From positions 22,439,095-22,503,094 of the forward strand of contig NC_046616.1 in NCBI RefSeq assembly GCF_900324465.2: 64,000 nucleotides of DNA, written 5' to 3'. The notes below the pieces were generated by a model, which saw only the letters and a program-made list of their open reading frames with translations, had not been told where the DNA came from and ran no database searches. This stretch comes from Anabas testudineus. Its lineage: Eukaryota; Chordata; Actinopteri; Anabantiformes; Anabantidae. Of the stretch, positions 44,401 to 59,229 are shown piece after piece. Made by a program: the position numbers and the translations under genes. Position 1 is the first letter of the stretch; each line of letters opens with the position of its first letter.

Positions 44401-47400
44401 ATCACCGGCCTTTTTAATAGCTGCTTCCAAATACGTCCAGACAGCTTTTGCTCTAATTAGACCAGCTCAAAGTCTTAGTCATGCTGAGAGAGTGCACATC
44501 TACACTAGATGACTAGAAGACTACACGCTGTAGGAACTCACCATCATCACAACATGACCATGATCAAAGTGTATAATAATAATAAAAATAAAAAATTATA
44601 TTAGACTCTCAGTTCAGAGTTTATCTTTATGCAGAGGTTTCAAAAATGTGGAAGTAATGATGTAACAAGAAATTAATTAATGAATTTAATTGTTTGTGCA
44701 CATATGTACATTATAACATTACTTAAATGTGCTGATAGTGGTGCTGACATTAGTCTTGTATACAGCGTTATCGTAAAACATCTGAAGAACCAGTCCCACA
44801 GAAAACCTAAAGTCCATAAAGAAATGAGGCCTGCACAAAGCTCTAACCTCAACATGTTCAACTGGAACACACACTGCCAGTGTGACCGATGCTGCTCTTG
44901 TGGCTGAAAGTAAAAAGAAAATCCCTGCAGCCAGTTTCCAAAATGTTGTGTAAAGCCTTGCTCAGAAGAGAGAAGGCTGTTGGAGCAGCATATTAATACC
45001 TGTTGTTTTTAAAACGAGACGTTCACTACCCTCTGGGCATGTGGGCTTCCTAAAGTCAGTTGTTGATGAAATGTTGTTGAAGAAATGATTCAAAGTCATA
45101 ATACTGAGGTTTGCTGTGGTGTTGTGTGGTAAACCTGTGGACCAGAGGATGCATGTAGGTTACAGAAAGCGTTCACACACATCGTCATGATCATTTGCAT
45201 ATCTCAGATAATTAGCAAAGGGATACAAAGGACAGTACGTCTGATTTGGTTAGAAATGGGACTAGTTGTTTGCTCTCCCATGCTCTATTTGATTGCACTC
45301 CATCCATAACATGCACATTAATTTACTTTTTAATACAAAGCCGTTTGCTTATTGTAGATTATTTGCATAATATGTTTTACCTTTGCTCATTTGGTAAAAC
45401 ATCTTATGTGTATAATATTATTGTAAAAATAGTCTTCTGCCACACATTTGTAGTAGCAGTTTTACAAATGAGATGCCAAAGACTTCAGATGAGTAGAAAA
45501 AACTGCAAGCTCATGTGAAACCAAAGCTCCCAGCAGATTTATGTCGAGTCTTTCTTTGCACAATCTTCCTTATCATTGTTAATGAAATTAGCTGTACTAG
45601 TGGAGCAATGTTGAAACACTAATGAATAGGAAATGGTGGCTCGCTTGTGCAAGGACAGAGCAAGAACATGAAAGATAAAGGGATGTTCCCATTACCACAG
45701 CATAATTACCTCGAGAATAAAATCCTTGGTAATGAAATAAAGTTGTATAGTCACTGTGATCTACAACCACAGGATGGTGCTACATGACAGTGGCACTAGA
45801 TGAGGCTTGAATGGGGGGGGGTGTATGAAATTAGCTGTTAACATTAGTTAATGTCACACTTGAACTAAAGCTGAAAGTCTTCTTCTCATTCACATCCTGA
45901 ATGTTTCATTTCAAATTGAATGTGGTAGTGTACAGAGGACAAATGCCAAATATAATCTCTTACAAACCTGAGCGCATGGAATCATAAATTACTAGAGAAC
46001 AGTATATTAATGAACCATTAGTTAATGATTAGTTCATAAGTATCAGTAAGAGAGGATAACCACTAGTTCAGCTTGAACAGTTCAGCAACAGTTCCTTCAC
46101 CTTCTCCTTCTCTCCCAAGTTCAATCTGGACTCAGTGCAGATAAAACAAGCATGTGCTGCTTACATGTGCTTGTATTTTATATCAACAGAAAAAAAACAA
46201 GATACTACTTTTCTCCAGGGCTCAACAGTATAACACTGTGATCCAGCGCTGCATCTGTGGCTGCTTTAGATGATTAATGATGAGAGCTAACATCGTGCCA
46301 CATAGCAGAGCATTAAATATCAATGTTGCACCTGAGGGGGAGCGTAAAGAGTAAGCACTGGTCTGTTAATCGTGATGTGCTGAGTATAATGTATTACTTC
46401 ACTGGAGGTGCACAAAATGGTAATTAATGATTAAATAAATATGGGTAGCTGCTTCAGAGTCAGTCAGGAATGACAGATGAACTATTCATTAGCTAATGAT
46501 TCATTAATATGCTGCAGTATCTACCAGCCTGTTCTCTATATAGGAGCTAGTTATTTGGGAACGACTTATTAACAATCGTCATATCGTTCCTCATTTATTG
46601 TGTAGGAAGCACAAAACTTTGGCAGGAAATACTGAAAATATGACTAGATATCAATCTGAAAAAGTTGCAAAATATTGACTTGGACAAACAGACAGCAGGG
46701 ACGTCGCTGCAGCTGTTTTAAGACTTATGCCAAATGTTTTCTCAATTAGCAAACAAAAACATGATAGAAGAGAAGCCACAGACACACGTGACAAGGCGAT
46801 GATGCTGACAGAGTCAAGTGGGACGTTTTAATAAATGTTTTGTGGAGCTGGTTGTTGTTGTTCAGTAGCTTCATGTCAAATCCCACAGACCTCTGTTTCA
46901 TGTGTAAGCACAATGATTGTCACACACATTTTTCAACCAGTGGTAAAAACTGGCTTTGCTTGCACATTTGATGAAGGTGACAAAGACGAAGGCTTTTAAC
47001 ATAGTTTCATCGTCTTCCAACAAAGGGTCAATGTCTTTAGTTCTGTTTAAATTAGGACAGAAAGGACACTGGAAACAAAATGCATTTCATTTGTATATTT
47101 TATTTAAGTCACATAAACTGACAAGGCCCTGATCTTTGAAACTGATAACATCCTAATGTATGTAAATGCAAAGGTTACATAGCATGGGTTGGACATATGA
47201 AGGTCCTATGTCCTCATAGACAGACTACTGCAAAATGAATTGTTGTAGATGAGTTCTAACTTATATATAAGGAAATGGAAATGCAGAAACAGAATTCCCA
47301 TTAGGTATATAATATAGATATAGGTATAAAAGTTTACCTTGTGTAGAAAACCTTCAGCAGAACCATACAAACACTAACAAAACCCTGCATCTGTATCTGA

Positions 47401-47690
47401 GGGGGCAGGTTTCAAGTCTTGTTCTTAGAGGTCTGTAAACTGTAGGCTACAGACACAAAGGACACTCAGAGCCTCTATTCCACCTTATTCACTAGCTTCA
47501 TGTCTCAGTGTTTCAGTGCAGAGGACCACTCCTCACCGTGCCACAGCTCAGTGTCTGTCCCTCTTGGACTTAATTCATTAGCCCGGCGCTAAAGCTCCCA
47601 TCACATGGGCACAAAGCTGGTGTCCTGCGGGGACGGTAATCCTACCTGCTGCAGCCTACATGTCAACGCACACTGAACCGCAGTGAAACC
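38493..47690. other. Long intergenic stretch between ccn5 and ada; no gene seen
   Basis: About 9 kb of AT-rich DNA. Frames up to 92 codons are scattered with no recognisable domain or splice pattern. A TA/GATA microsatellite lies at 43020-43070. A DNA-transposon end fragment lies near 44048-44175 (AAACCCAAATGTTTTCAGT, ending CTTTTTGAGGGGAG). Human has no further gene between ADA and CCN5 that I recall, which agrees. Confidence 0.5.
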
Positions 47691-47698
47691 CACCTGGC

Positions 47699-47699
<1 letters not shown>

Positions 47700-47729
<30 letters not shown>
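47700..47729 (+). repeat. TG microsatellite upstream of ada
   Basis: Fifteen TG units about 40 bp upstream of the ada TATA-like box. It creates a false Val/Cys frame. Confidence 0.9.
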
Positions 47730-47732
<3 letters not shown>

Positions 47733-47768
47733 TGCTGTAGGCTGAACAAAGGCGTGTCCCCACTCATG

Positions 47769-47775
47769 TATATAT
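47769..47775 (+). promoter_or_regulatory. TATA-like box of ada within a CpG-rich promoter
   Basis: TATATAT lies 96-102 bases upstream of the ada start codon and is followed by GC-rich, CpG-dense sequence from about 47790 to 48270. If used, transcription starts near 47800, leaving a 5' UTR of about 70 bases. That would exclude the in-frame upstream ATG at 47766. Confidence 0.5.
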
Positions 47776-47870
47776 CGGCCACTCGAGCTGCCATAGGCTT
47801 GTCAGGCTTGCGCGCTCCGCTCCTCCGCTCCGTGTGCACCAGCAGACTCCCCGGCGGCCGCGGGCTCTCC

Positions 47871-48672
47871 ATGATGGCCGAGAACACTCCCGAAGAGGTG
47901 GTTTTCAACCAGCCGAAGGTACGTGAACCCCCCCCGGCGAGCTGTAGCGACACGTTTCATGATCGCAACGCGAAGCTGGGGAATTGTTGACCTACACACT
48001 TTTCCTGGTTTGTGTGCGCGTTGTGAGTGCGACTGTGCAGCTGAGTGTGACAAAAGAAGAAGGAAGAAAGGTTTCAATAAACAGACAGATGAAGCTTTGC
48101 TTCAGTGCACACCGTATGTGCTGCTCTCTCTCTTTGGTTTAAAAACACAGGACGTGACCGTAGCTCGCAGTTTGACGTGCGGCTGTAAACAGGACGTAAC
48201 GAGCGCGCAGCACTGATGAATGAAGTGGCCGTGGCACACGGACGGAGCAGGCTCCTGCGCTCCCGGACCTTCCCTGACCTGCTTTATAGATGACAAAGAC
48301 TCACAATGAAAAGAAAAGCTGTCTTTGTGCAGCAGGAGTCTGGTCTGTGCTGTTGTTAATGCGTAAAAATCACCTTTCATTCATGTCACTGCTGTTTTCT
48401 TGCTTCCGGCTCTGCACTAGACAAAGAGAAAGCACTTTGAACACCTGGACTGGTTTTGTATGTCTATCCATCTCTATCTTAACGGTTAAAAAAAGGGAAA
48501 TGGCCCTTTAATTGACAGGTGCTTTAACACGCACATCAGACACACGCACGTGAAATGTATACTCACCAGTGGCCTTTAGAGTCCATGAGCGCATATCTAG
48601 TCTGAGCTGATAAGAAGAAAGGAAATAAGTAGTTCAGTGATAGTGAAGTGGAAAGACACATATAGAGCAGAA

Positions 48673-48755
<83 letters not shown>

Positions 48756-51700
48756 TCATCAGTTGGAAAGGGAGAGACCTTGGGGAGTGGCAGCTGCTTG
48801 CAGAGATAATCTCATTACATATTAATTTGCTGTAGTGACACTGATACCCCCCCCCCTCCTTGGGGTCATTGCCGCAGCAACCTTCAGCAGGTCACTGTCT
48901 CCCTGCTTCATATGCTGATCACAATATAGTAGTTCCAAGGTTATTACAATGAGGCGCCGGGGGCTTGGTAAGGATCTGAGAGTTTTATGAAATGTCTTTT
49001 CAGTATCACTTGAAGTGTTGATAAATAAATGAACTGATCTGTTGTTTGGGCCTAAACATCTCAGGAAATAGTAAAAGACATCATTAAAGTCAGTGTCTGA
49101 CATCTCCACTGAACAGTAAGGGCCACTTCATGGTTACTATGGAGAGTATGCTCAGTGAGTGTTTAAGGTACGTTCTCGTAGCCGGTGCTGGGGACCCCGT
49201 GCGGCCTCTCGGTTTTTGAAACTCTTCATCAGACTAGAGAACAACTCCTCGTTGATGATTGGCTCATTAGTCGGAGGTGAAACCCCACCTCAAAAACTTC
49301 TTTCTCTGCCTCCTTCCACCACACACTGTTAATAAGATAACCAATGTCTTCACAGAGACCAACAGCAACACAAAGCTCTGCAACATTTACACCCTGAAAT
49401 TATAAACTTAGTACTTCCCATTCTAGTCAGCAGCAGATTAAATGGATGCTGCTGCAGACTGGTCCACTGGTCCACAGTGCTCACTACAGTGATGGGGAGC
49501 ACCTTCACAAACGAGAGCGGGGTTCACGCAAATATGAACTCCTTAAAGGTGTGTTCTTCACACTCCACAGGCGGGAAGTGTTTAAGTTCAGACATTTTTG
49601 TTTTATTCTGGTTTATGAACGTTCAAGGTGACATTTTCATGTCTTGTCTTATGAAAGCAGCAGTCGAGAACCCAAGCTGCTAATAATCTAAAACAGGGAA
49701 GCATCCAATTCTTCGATATGAGAAGCTGAAACCACAGAATGACGAGTGGTTGTGAAGCAACTGAAATGTTCGACCGATTCTCAGAATGGTTGCTGGTCGA
49801 TTTTCTGTGGCTAGATGAAGAACTGATCATATGAGCTGTAGGCTGAGCTTTCTATGTGCTTTCAGTTCTGTTTGAGGGTTCAGCTGGATCAGCAGAACGT
49901 TAAAGTGCATATCTGAACAACAATACCCTCGCATGCTGAAGGAAACTGGTGTCTGATGCGGAGACTTCCCATATTTTGTGGCTCCACAGAATTATGCAAC
50001 AGCACTCGGTTTGGGGTTAAAGGGAATTTCCTAGCAAAACAGACTGTAACATAATATCCTACATGAATAAATCAAAAGAGGCAGACAACAAAACACAGTT
50101 GTGTTGTTGAGAGGCTAATGCCAATCAACCAACTCCTGACTTATGTAATTTACCACAACAGGCTGCTCGTGTTGTGCAAACTGAAAGAGCTGCCACCGAT
50201 GGGTTAACCAGCTGTCACCTGTCTCAGAGCAGCCCTGATCTTCCAGCATCAGGCCTTTACAGAAACAGTTTGAACTCCAAACACGAGCTCTTGTTGTGTA
50301 TAAACATCTGATCTCGAGATCAAGATTTCTTCCCCCTTTGCCCGACACACATGGACACAGCTGTAGAGCTGCAGAGCACCAGTTGGTAATCATCACAGCA
50401 GCCGCTAACAGACATTGTCAGGTTGTAGCAGTTTCACTTGATTTTTCAATGTAATGCTTGAGCAACAATATTGAAGTCCCCATTATCTAAAACAGGAAAC
50501 AGCAGCAGCACAGCAGAGCTGGAGGCTGAACATGTCGAAATGTTTTTTATGTGAGAGATTTTGGAGCATTAATCACTGTTCAGACTGTTCTTGGACGGAA
50601 ACATGTTGCCTTTATGATAGGGCTGGTTAGGGAGGGAGGGAAGGAGCTAAACACAGCTTCATTTTGAAATAGTGTCATTGCCAAAAATAGGTTGTGTTTT
50701 CAGAGTTAATATATTTCAGTGCGTGGAACAGATCTGCGTCTATGTGGCGTGTGGCACTCAGTTATACATTCTGATATGTAACATGTGCGTGTGTTTTCAT
50801 GAAATCCCCGGGTGCTGCGACCTTTATCACATTTATCCAAATCCGTCCTTTACCAGATGTTGATGACATCATACCTTCTCAGTGTCTTGATTTGGTTTTT
50901 GTTTTTCTTCTAAAACATAAGATAGACCCTGTTTTTTCAGGGGTGAGCATGACACTGTTGGAGTTTCCGGACCAGAGCAGCTGGATGAAGATCAACAGAG
51001 CTCATGAGCTGGCTTATCATCTGCTTTCTTTGACTAAGACATGGAGTTTTTTGGAACCCAATGAAGTTGTTTGACTCTTATAGTCAGGCCACAAAACGTT
51101 TGGTTCAGAACTCGATTGTTGCCTGTTTTTGTTCATTCTTTATTTCAAAAGATGGACGGCCTACACTCTGTAGTGTCCCTGAACACCTCACAACACAGAT
51201 GATCTACTTCACCCAAAATGTTACTTTCTTAGCGAATACACTGCCCACAGAGGCAAATGACATGTCCCCTCACAATAATCGAAATTTCCAGTACATCGTG
51301 TCAAATTTAGGCACCAGGGAGTATTAACGTGGGTTGTGTACGTAAATATGTGCCATTTCAGAGCCGTTACACCCCCACTCTTATTAATAACATAAGGCGT
51401 GGGTTAGCCTTGGTTCCACCAACTTCTTTCACTCTTACCTGTCACTCTGGATCCTGAAGCTTACTTTCCATTTCTTAAAGGCAAATGAGCTCTAATGTAG
51501 AAATTACTAATAGAAACTAAAACTTTGGGGATTTTACCAAAGTGAAATGTCCACTTTAGTTAACACTAAATAATAAATAATAAAAATCACCTGAGCTATT
51601 TTTAAGCTTACTTGTAATCCAGCTTCTACGGGTTCACACTTCTCCTTCCTGCTGTTATTACAGACGTGTCTGAGCTTGTTAAATTGACTAGTCTCTTCTA

Positions 51701-54700
51701 CTGAGCCCTGTTTACCACATGAGCGTACATTATGGGAAATGGTGTTTAAATAAGCAATGAGAGATAGCTTTTCAATGAATGACTGTTCTTATGTTCTTAT
51801 CTGAGCATGTTTCATTATGACTTGGGTGGGAGAATTATACACTTAGAGCACTTGACAGAAAACAGCAGAGGGTAAATGTAGAGTACAATACAGCAAATAA
51901 GGATTAAACTGACAGTGACCAAGAATCCCATGAACAGTTCCAATGAATCCTCAACATTAGGATAACATGTCCCTGGTAGGGGCATTTTAAAGTGAATTGG
52001 AATGTAGTTTAGATCTTGGCTGTTGAAGGAGGAGCAGAGATTTATTGGTGTCATCTGCCTGAATAAATCCCATCTCTCAGCTATGGAAGCAGTGCCAGAA
52101 CACTTACGCTCTGGCACTCCTGGCCTTTCCACTACTTGTTGCCCAGTCATGCACACTGCATTCATGATGGGCTGCAGCCAAAACATTGAACTGTGACACA
52201 CCACAGTCGCTGCTCACTCTTGCTGCTCTCTTTCTGAACACTACTCCGTATGAAGCCTGGGTAGCTCAGTTGGTAGAGGAGCTGATTTTTAATGTGAGGG
52301 TCCAGGGTTCAAGTCCCTGTTCAGGTGATTGCATCCTATAGTTGTTTGGGTGTTCCAACTTTGTTGTAGCGGCTGGTTAGTGTGGTGGTAACATCACCAC
52401 CTCCCATGTGTGAGACTGGGGCTCATATCCCAGCCGTGGGCTACCTCCAGTAGTAGTCTTTAGGCAAGACCTCCTCACGCTTACCCTGCCTACCCTTGCA
52501 CCGATTTGTAAGTCGCTTTGGATAAAAGTGTCTGCTAAATGTAAATCTGACTCTGTTCTAAACTGCACTGACTCGTCAGACTTAAGTAAAGTCCAGTTGT
52601 TCATATGTATGAAACTAACTTGGTCATGTTAACTGATTAATTATTTATTGTGATGTGTCACCCACAGATTGAGCTGCATGTGCACCTCGATGGAGCCATC
52701 CGGTTGCAGACTATTCTCGATGTTGCCAAGTGAGTCCGTTTACCTTTAATTTGATTACAAATCCTGTGTGTGTAGAGTCTTAGATACATGTTAAGGTAGA
52801 TAAGAAGATAAAACAAATTAGCCCTTTATATGATTTGGGTCACCAGATTGCCTGAATATTAATAACTGATGATGTCAAATAGAGCAGGAGCAATGATTTT
52901 AATTTAGAAAAGTAGTATTTCACACATATCTGTGAGCTGCCCTGAGTGTATAGATTATTTGAAATATTATCCACATTACATAGCAAGACAGTTCTTAAAT
53001 CAAAGTCTATGATCGTTTTTATGTCTCTATCAAAGAAATAACACTGTTACCAGATTTTTTAAAGCTACATTAATAGATTTAGAAATGAACAAATGGAAGT
53101 CTATTTTCTGTTCACTTATTCAATGTACTTAATAAATGTACTGTAAGTCCAATATTGATTCTCCTTCTAGCTCTGTTTTATTCTAAAACCAACTCCTGGA
53201 AAACATATTTTGCTTTAGCTGCTAAATGCTCCACTGCTCACTCCCATTACTAATGAGGCTGTAGAATACAACGATTTTTGGCACGAAGATTATGTGTAAT
53301 AGTAAGAAATATATATAAAACAATATGATAAAGTCTAAAACAATTTTCTTTCATAAAAAAATTTAAATAGCTGTCAAGTCAGGCGCTCAGGCTTCAATAC
53401 ATCACTGACAACAGATCCCAACAGATCTCTGTTGAAATCCTCAGAGCAAAACAGCTGAAAAAGTACTGGTTTAAATTTCAGCAGTGTCCGTGAACTGGTC
53501 CTATGTCCCCCTGTCTGTGTAGGAGACGCAACATCAAACTGCAAGCAAGTACCAAGGAGGAGCTGGCAGGAATTATTACTCTCCAAGAGCCGTTCACCTT
53601 AACCAGGTTCTTGGACAAGTTTGCTGTGTACATGCACGTGGTTGCGTAAGTTTCTTTTAATGATTCATAATTACGAAATGTGTTTTCTTGCTGAATAGGT
53701 GAACGGCAGAACAAAGAATGAGATCTGGGTGATTTACAGGGTCCACCTCATTAGTGTCACTGACACTTTTATTAAGGGTCAATGTCCATTTACGACAGCA
53801 GTTTGTTATCACACACGTGCGTTCCCTACAAATACACTAAGTCTTTTAAAACCAGCGTGTAGTTTGTGGTTGACGCCATTAAGACGAAGAAGATTATGTA
53901 ATGTGATTCTGCAGCACGAAGCAGGAGGGAGTTTAAATGCCAGACATGCACAACAGGAACACATCATTATTGAGATAGAGTGTCACCTTAGCAACCAAAC
54001 CAAGAGGAGAGAAGTTATTTGAGGACCCTTTCCGGTGTCACTCTGTCTTATATTTAGTTTTCCAGTGGCAGGGCTGAACTGTTTAGAAAAGACCAAATAC
54101 AGTCTTTCAGATACTCAATGGCTGTAAAAGGTTTAACAATGATGGTCTGTAGTGGCTGGACCGCAGCGTGTAGTTCTGCTGAATGGCCCCTTCTGTAGCA
54201 AGGCTCTTGAAAGCCTTGTGTGTCATTAACATAGGGAACCTGCTAGCGGAGCTTAGTTAATACAGAATTGCTGTATGAGCTCAACAGTGATGTGATGGTG
54301 TGTATTTTTGGGGGTGGGGGGTGAAGGGGATAACAGGTATTCAGGTCTGTGCAGGCACTGACGTTTAGTGCGTTTGCTGGAAGCAGTGTTGTCATATGTC
54401 ACATGATGTGGGATAAAAAGTTTCCTGCTGAGTCTAAAGGTAAATGGGAAATGGCCCTGTTATTCTCCCAGTAGGTTTGTAACACTACACACTAACATCA
54501 TACAGGCAGGTGGAAAATGCTGGAACAAAGTACTTCCTGCAGTTTTCTCTCTGCTTCTCAGGAGTCTGTGGAAAATCATTTAAAATAAATGATATGAAAC
54601 AGTGTTTAAAAAATGAAAGCCATCAAAGTTTAGAGACTGGACTAGCAGTGACTAATGGTTTCATTTCTTATCAGTGAGGTGGGTTCATCACAGCCGAAGG

Positions 54701-57700
54701 ATAATGTCATTCCTTTTGTGTTTGTCTTTGCTCTTTTTCAGTGGAGACAGAGCGGCTATAAAGAGGATAGCCTATGAGTTTGTTGAGGACAAAGCGAAGG
54801 AAGGAGTGATTTATGTTGAGGTCAGATACAGCCCACATCTTTTGGCCAACGCCAAAGTGCATCCAATACCATGGAACCAGAAAGGGTGAGTCTATATCTG
54901 AGAAGCTGCAACCAGTGCTGTGCTTCTAGGAAGGGATCAATGAGTTTGACTCATATGTTTTTTATTTTCACTGTTTTCTCTTTTTTTTTTTCTTGTTGTT
55001 GTTTTTTTTCCTGCAGAGGTGAACTGACTCCAGACGATGTGGTGCAACTGGTAAACGAGGGCCTCAGGGAGGGGGAGAGGGCCTTCAAAATAAAAGCCAG
55101 GTCCATTCTATGCTGCATGCGCCACATGCCAAGTAATGAACTGTTCATGCTCATGTCTCCCAAAACAACCTTGTGAGAAAAGGCTCCTTACTGTTCTGTC
55201 TTCTGTCCTGTCTTCAAGCTCTTAGTAGATAATGAGCGGGAACACCACACTACTCAGAAAACCTGCCACATATTATGAACCTCTAGTGTTTATTATAACC
55301 TTTGTGTTGTCTCTATCCAGTGAAAAGTGTATAACTCCATGTTTGTCATTTTCTTCATATAATGATTATGATTTTTCATGAGTTGATGAGGTTTACCACA
55401 TCATGAATTTGGGTACTGGACAAAGTATAACTTTGACCTGATGACCTACAGGAAATGACATGTCAGGATAGTACTAATAATTGCAAAACCATTGTCATAG
55501 TTGGAGTAGTCATGGTAATACCAATAGTAGCAATTGCCATTCATGGTATCCACTACATGTATAAGCTGTATCAGCAAACTCTGGCAACATGAGCAGCTGC
55601 TGTATCAGCAGCAGTAAACATAGCAGTGTGTCTGTTGCTTCTGCTCTGGCCCATCCGTGCAGCTGTGTAGCCCACGTGCATTTCTGTCATTCCATGTGTT
55701 GCACTACATCTCTACGCAAAACATGCTTTAACATGTTCAAGTGATGACTGAATAGACTTTTGCAAGGTGCAGCATATCCGATTTTGTCCTTTTTCAATTT
55801 AATTGTATTTGTATTGTGCCAAATCACAACAGAAGTCATCTCAAGGCACTTTACAGTGTTTAAGGTTTAAGACCTTACAAAAAATAACTGTATATAGAAT
55901 GATATAGAAAGTAGCTTAAAGACTGTTCGATGATCTGGAACAGTGTGTCATGTGTAGGCTTTGTTGTTGTCTTCATTGCTGTAGATCTTTAGACTGTCTG
56001 ACCCATTTTATCTACATATCATCTGCATGTCAGTGTTGGAGTTTTTGGTGCCAAACTACGTAGTAATATATGTATATTTTAATTGCTCCAGAGTGGTCCA
56101 TGGATGTCGTGGAGCTGTGTAAGAAATATCGCAACAAGGGAGTGGTGGCCATCGATCTGGCAGGTGATGAGTCACTCAACTGCGAAGCCTATCCAGAACA
56201 CAGGAAAGCCTATGAGGTGGGTGTGTTGATACACAATCATCCTACTGCTTAGGTAGTGCCTGCATAAGCAGAAGACAAACCTGTGTGAGTGTGAGGGAGA
56301 TTAAAAAGGTGTGTTCTGTGTGGCAAACATATTTTGCATATTTTAATACACAGCACAATATGTCCTGCAACAAGAAAGAGCAAGACTATAAATAATAACA
56401 CACAAGGAGTGTGATTGCTGACAGTGTGTAGACTGCTTATGTTTGCATTACATCATTTTGGTGTTGTAAAACAGGTTTCATGGCCACAGAGTTCAATTCA
56501 AGTTCCCACAGGGAGCAGGTTGATATAAATATTGCTGCAGTCTAATTTAGCACCAACTTCCAGGAATCCTTAGAAAGAAGTTGGGTTTTCTAACTACAGA
56601 GGATAAATGGTATTAAATAATAGAATAAGCAGAATTTTAATATTTGTACAACATTTCACCAGTGAAACACCTCAGTGCCTCGTACATCTTGTGTATATAC
56701 CCCTGATTCCTATACAATGATCAGCTCTTTAATGACTGTAGTGGGGCTCTGACTCTGACTTTAGCAGCACTATGTTCACACTTGTGTTTAAACGTCCACC
56801 TCTGAATGAGCAGTGTCTCCTGTGGTGATTTCTTGCGTTTTCATCCTGCTCTTCTGTGTGCAGGATGAATGTGCTTCTCTACAATACTTGTGTGGACAGA
56901 TCACATCCCATCAGCTTCACTTAGAGCAAACATCAGCATGCTTACACATCATGCTCACCATCTTTCTGCTAATCTTCAACATGTTCACTTCAGGCTGTGC
57001 TGAACTTGCCAACCGGCTGAACTGGCTATGTGGAACAGGTTTGAGCTCAGGTGTTTCGGCTGATTGAAAATTATTAGAGAATGGATTCTCGAGCTGATGA
57101 AGACTTAAATGTCTTTATCTGTAACCAACACAGCAGACGAGGAAAACTCATTTCCCCTTCAGCTCTGAAGCGTCTCAGGAAAATCCAATTTGGTTTTCAG
57201 CCAGCATCTATTGATGAATTCAGAAAATACCACTGCACACAATCGGTACTTCCTGTCAGACTGTATTAAGTGAGGACATTTAATCAGGTAATACACTACA
57301 GCCCTGGATGACGACGTCTTAGCTGAAATTAAATGCATGCATGGATACAGGATGGGTGAACTTATGGTTGGTGTTTTTCTCAGTCTAACATGAAATGGAA
57401 TAGAGGTGGTAGTTAATTTGACTACTGCTACTGTTCTGTTGTGACTTTGAGCCACCAACAACTTCTCCATCCTGGTTACTAGAACCACAATAACCCCATG
57501 GCAACACTAACCACTGACTAACAACATGAAATGCCAGCTCTATATATGGACTTACAGAACAGTGCCCTGAAAATGCTGTGTTAATGCAGTGGTGCAATAG
57601 TGGAGATATGGGCAGATTTCTACATGTTTTGTCTGTGGTCTCTAACGTGAGATGCAAACATCCCATCATCTACACACGTATGTTTGTTGAAATTACTTGA

Positions 57701-59229
57701 TGGCAAATCTACTTTCCTCATTTTCTTTGTGTGACCATGCATTAACTTAGTGTCATATTAATATATCTAATATCAAACTGAATCTATACTGATGGAAGAA
57801 ATAGAGACGTGCTTTAATTATTAACAATGTGTTCGTAGCTGACAGAGCAGAGTCCAAACTAATATTGAGGGTTATCTTCATCACTACGTGACCTCCAGAT
57901 ACATATAAGCAGATGAAGCAAAAAGAGTTTAGTGTGTCCAAGGTTGAGAATGCTGAAAACAGATGATCAAACCAGAAGGATGTCCTGTTTGTAATTAGTT
58001 TCCCCCCCCCATGGTCACAGAATTACATCATTACATAACCATAATCTACAAAATAATGTCTTCTTTATTATCCCACGCATTTCTAATTTGTTTTAAATCA
58101 CCCTGATGAGGGCCCTGTGCTGAAATGCGCTGGCACCACAAAGTAGATCATGGCCAGGTTCTTCTGTACCACACCTTGTTCTATGCCACAGGACCGGAGC
58201 AGCGGTTCTTTAGCCCGTGACACAAAACAAAAACCTGTCTGCTGATGCTGCTGTACTGCAGATGTGAAAGCCAGATGTTTGGCTGCGCCGTGTGATCGCT
58301 GATGTGTCCGCTGATTGATTCTGTTGACAGGAAGCAGTGCGCTGTGGGATCCACAGGACGGTGCATGCTGGAGAGGCGGGCCCGGCGTCCGTGGTGAGAG
58401 AGGTAAGACGCTCAACAATAACGCGTGACATTTCTGAGAGGGGTGGTAGAGTCATCTGAGAGCCTAATTATCCTGAGTGTTCAGCTCTGAAGAACATGCA
58501 ACAGCAGTTAAACAAAACACTGAAGTCACACACCAAAAATTAGATATGAATAAAACAGCTTTTGGCCAGAACTCAAGAAACACAGGAAGAACTAAGTGAT
58601 GTTCTTATTTTGAATGTTGAGCATTTCGTCTCCAGAGAAAAACATGCCAAAGTATATGTGTGTATAGACTGGGATGGTTTATTACTGTTTGTATCTCAGC
58701 AGCTATGTTTCAGACTCCTTTAATAAACAGTACTGTCCAAGTAAGTCGCCCTATAAATGGGAATTCAGCTATACCACTAAGGCATGTTTACCTTGTGACC
58801 GTCTGAACCGTCTATTTCAGGCTGTGGAAGTGCTCAAAGCTGAACGTATTGGGCACGGCTACAGGACCCTGGATGACAAGGCCCTGTACAAAAAGCTGCT
58901 GGCTCAGAAAATGCACTTTGAGGTAAGGAACCAAACAAAACCCTCATCGTCCTCATCCTTCATCATTTGATCTCATCAATAAAGCTGAATAACTATTGAA
59001 GGGTTGAAAAGCTGAAATGTGGCACATGATACATGTAGACTCAGCACATAGTGCACAGCCCCCTGCACATTCACAGTAAGCTGTAGTAAACTGAACAGTG
59101 TCAACAAGTTGAAACAATGAACAAGAAGTTCTGCACTCTCGCTCTGCGCCGATCATCTAAATAGCTTGGAATTTAGATGATGTTAACATCTGTCCTGTGT
59201 TTCATATGAAATGTTGTGGTGCTACCACG

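Larger units (their letters stand above)
47919..52667 (+). other. ada intron 1
   Basis: A 4.75-kb intron. It contains the CpG-rich promoter shoulder (to about 48270), a 72-bp TG microsatellite, an unassigned minus-strand ORF (51815-52204), a tRNA-Lys-like sequence and a SINE. In mammals this intron holds a tissue enhancer, but nothing in the bases here proves one. Confidence 0.6.

Noticed and set aside
48637-48825. Cys/Val repeat frame in ada intron 1
   Set aside because: It is the TG microsatellite read as protein.
52255-52327. Functional tRNA-Lys gene
   Set aside because: Three of the five anticodon-stem pairs are lost and a D-stem pair is broken.
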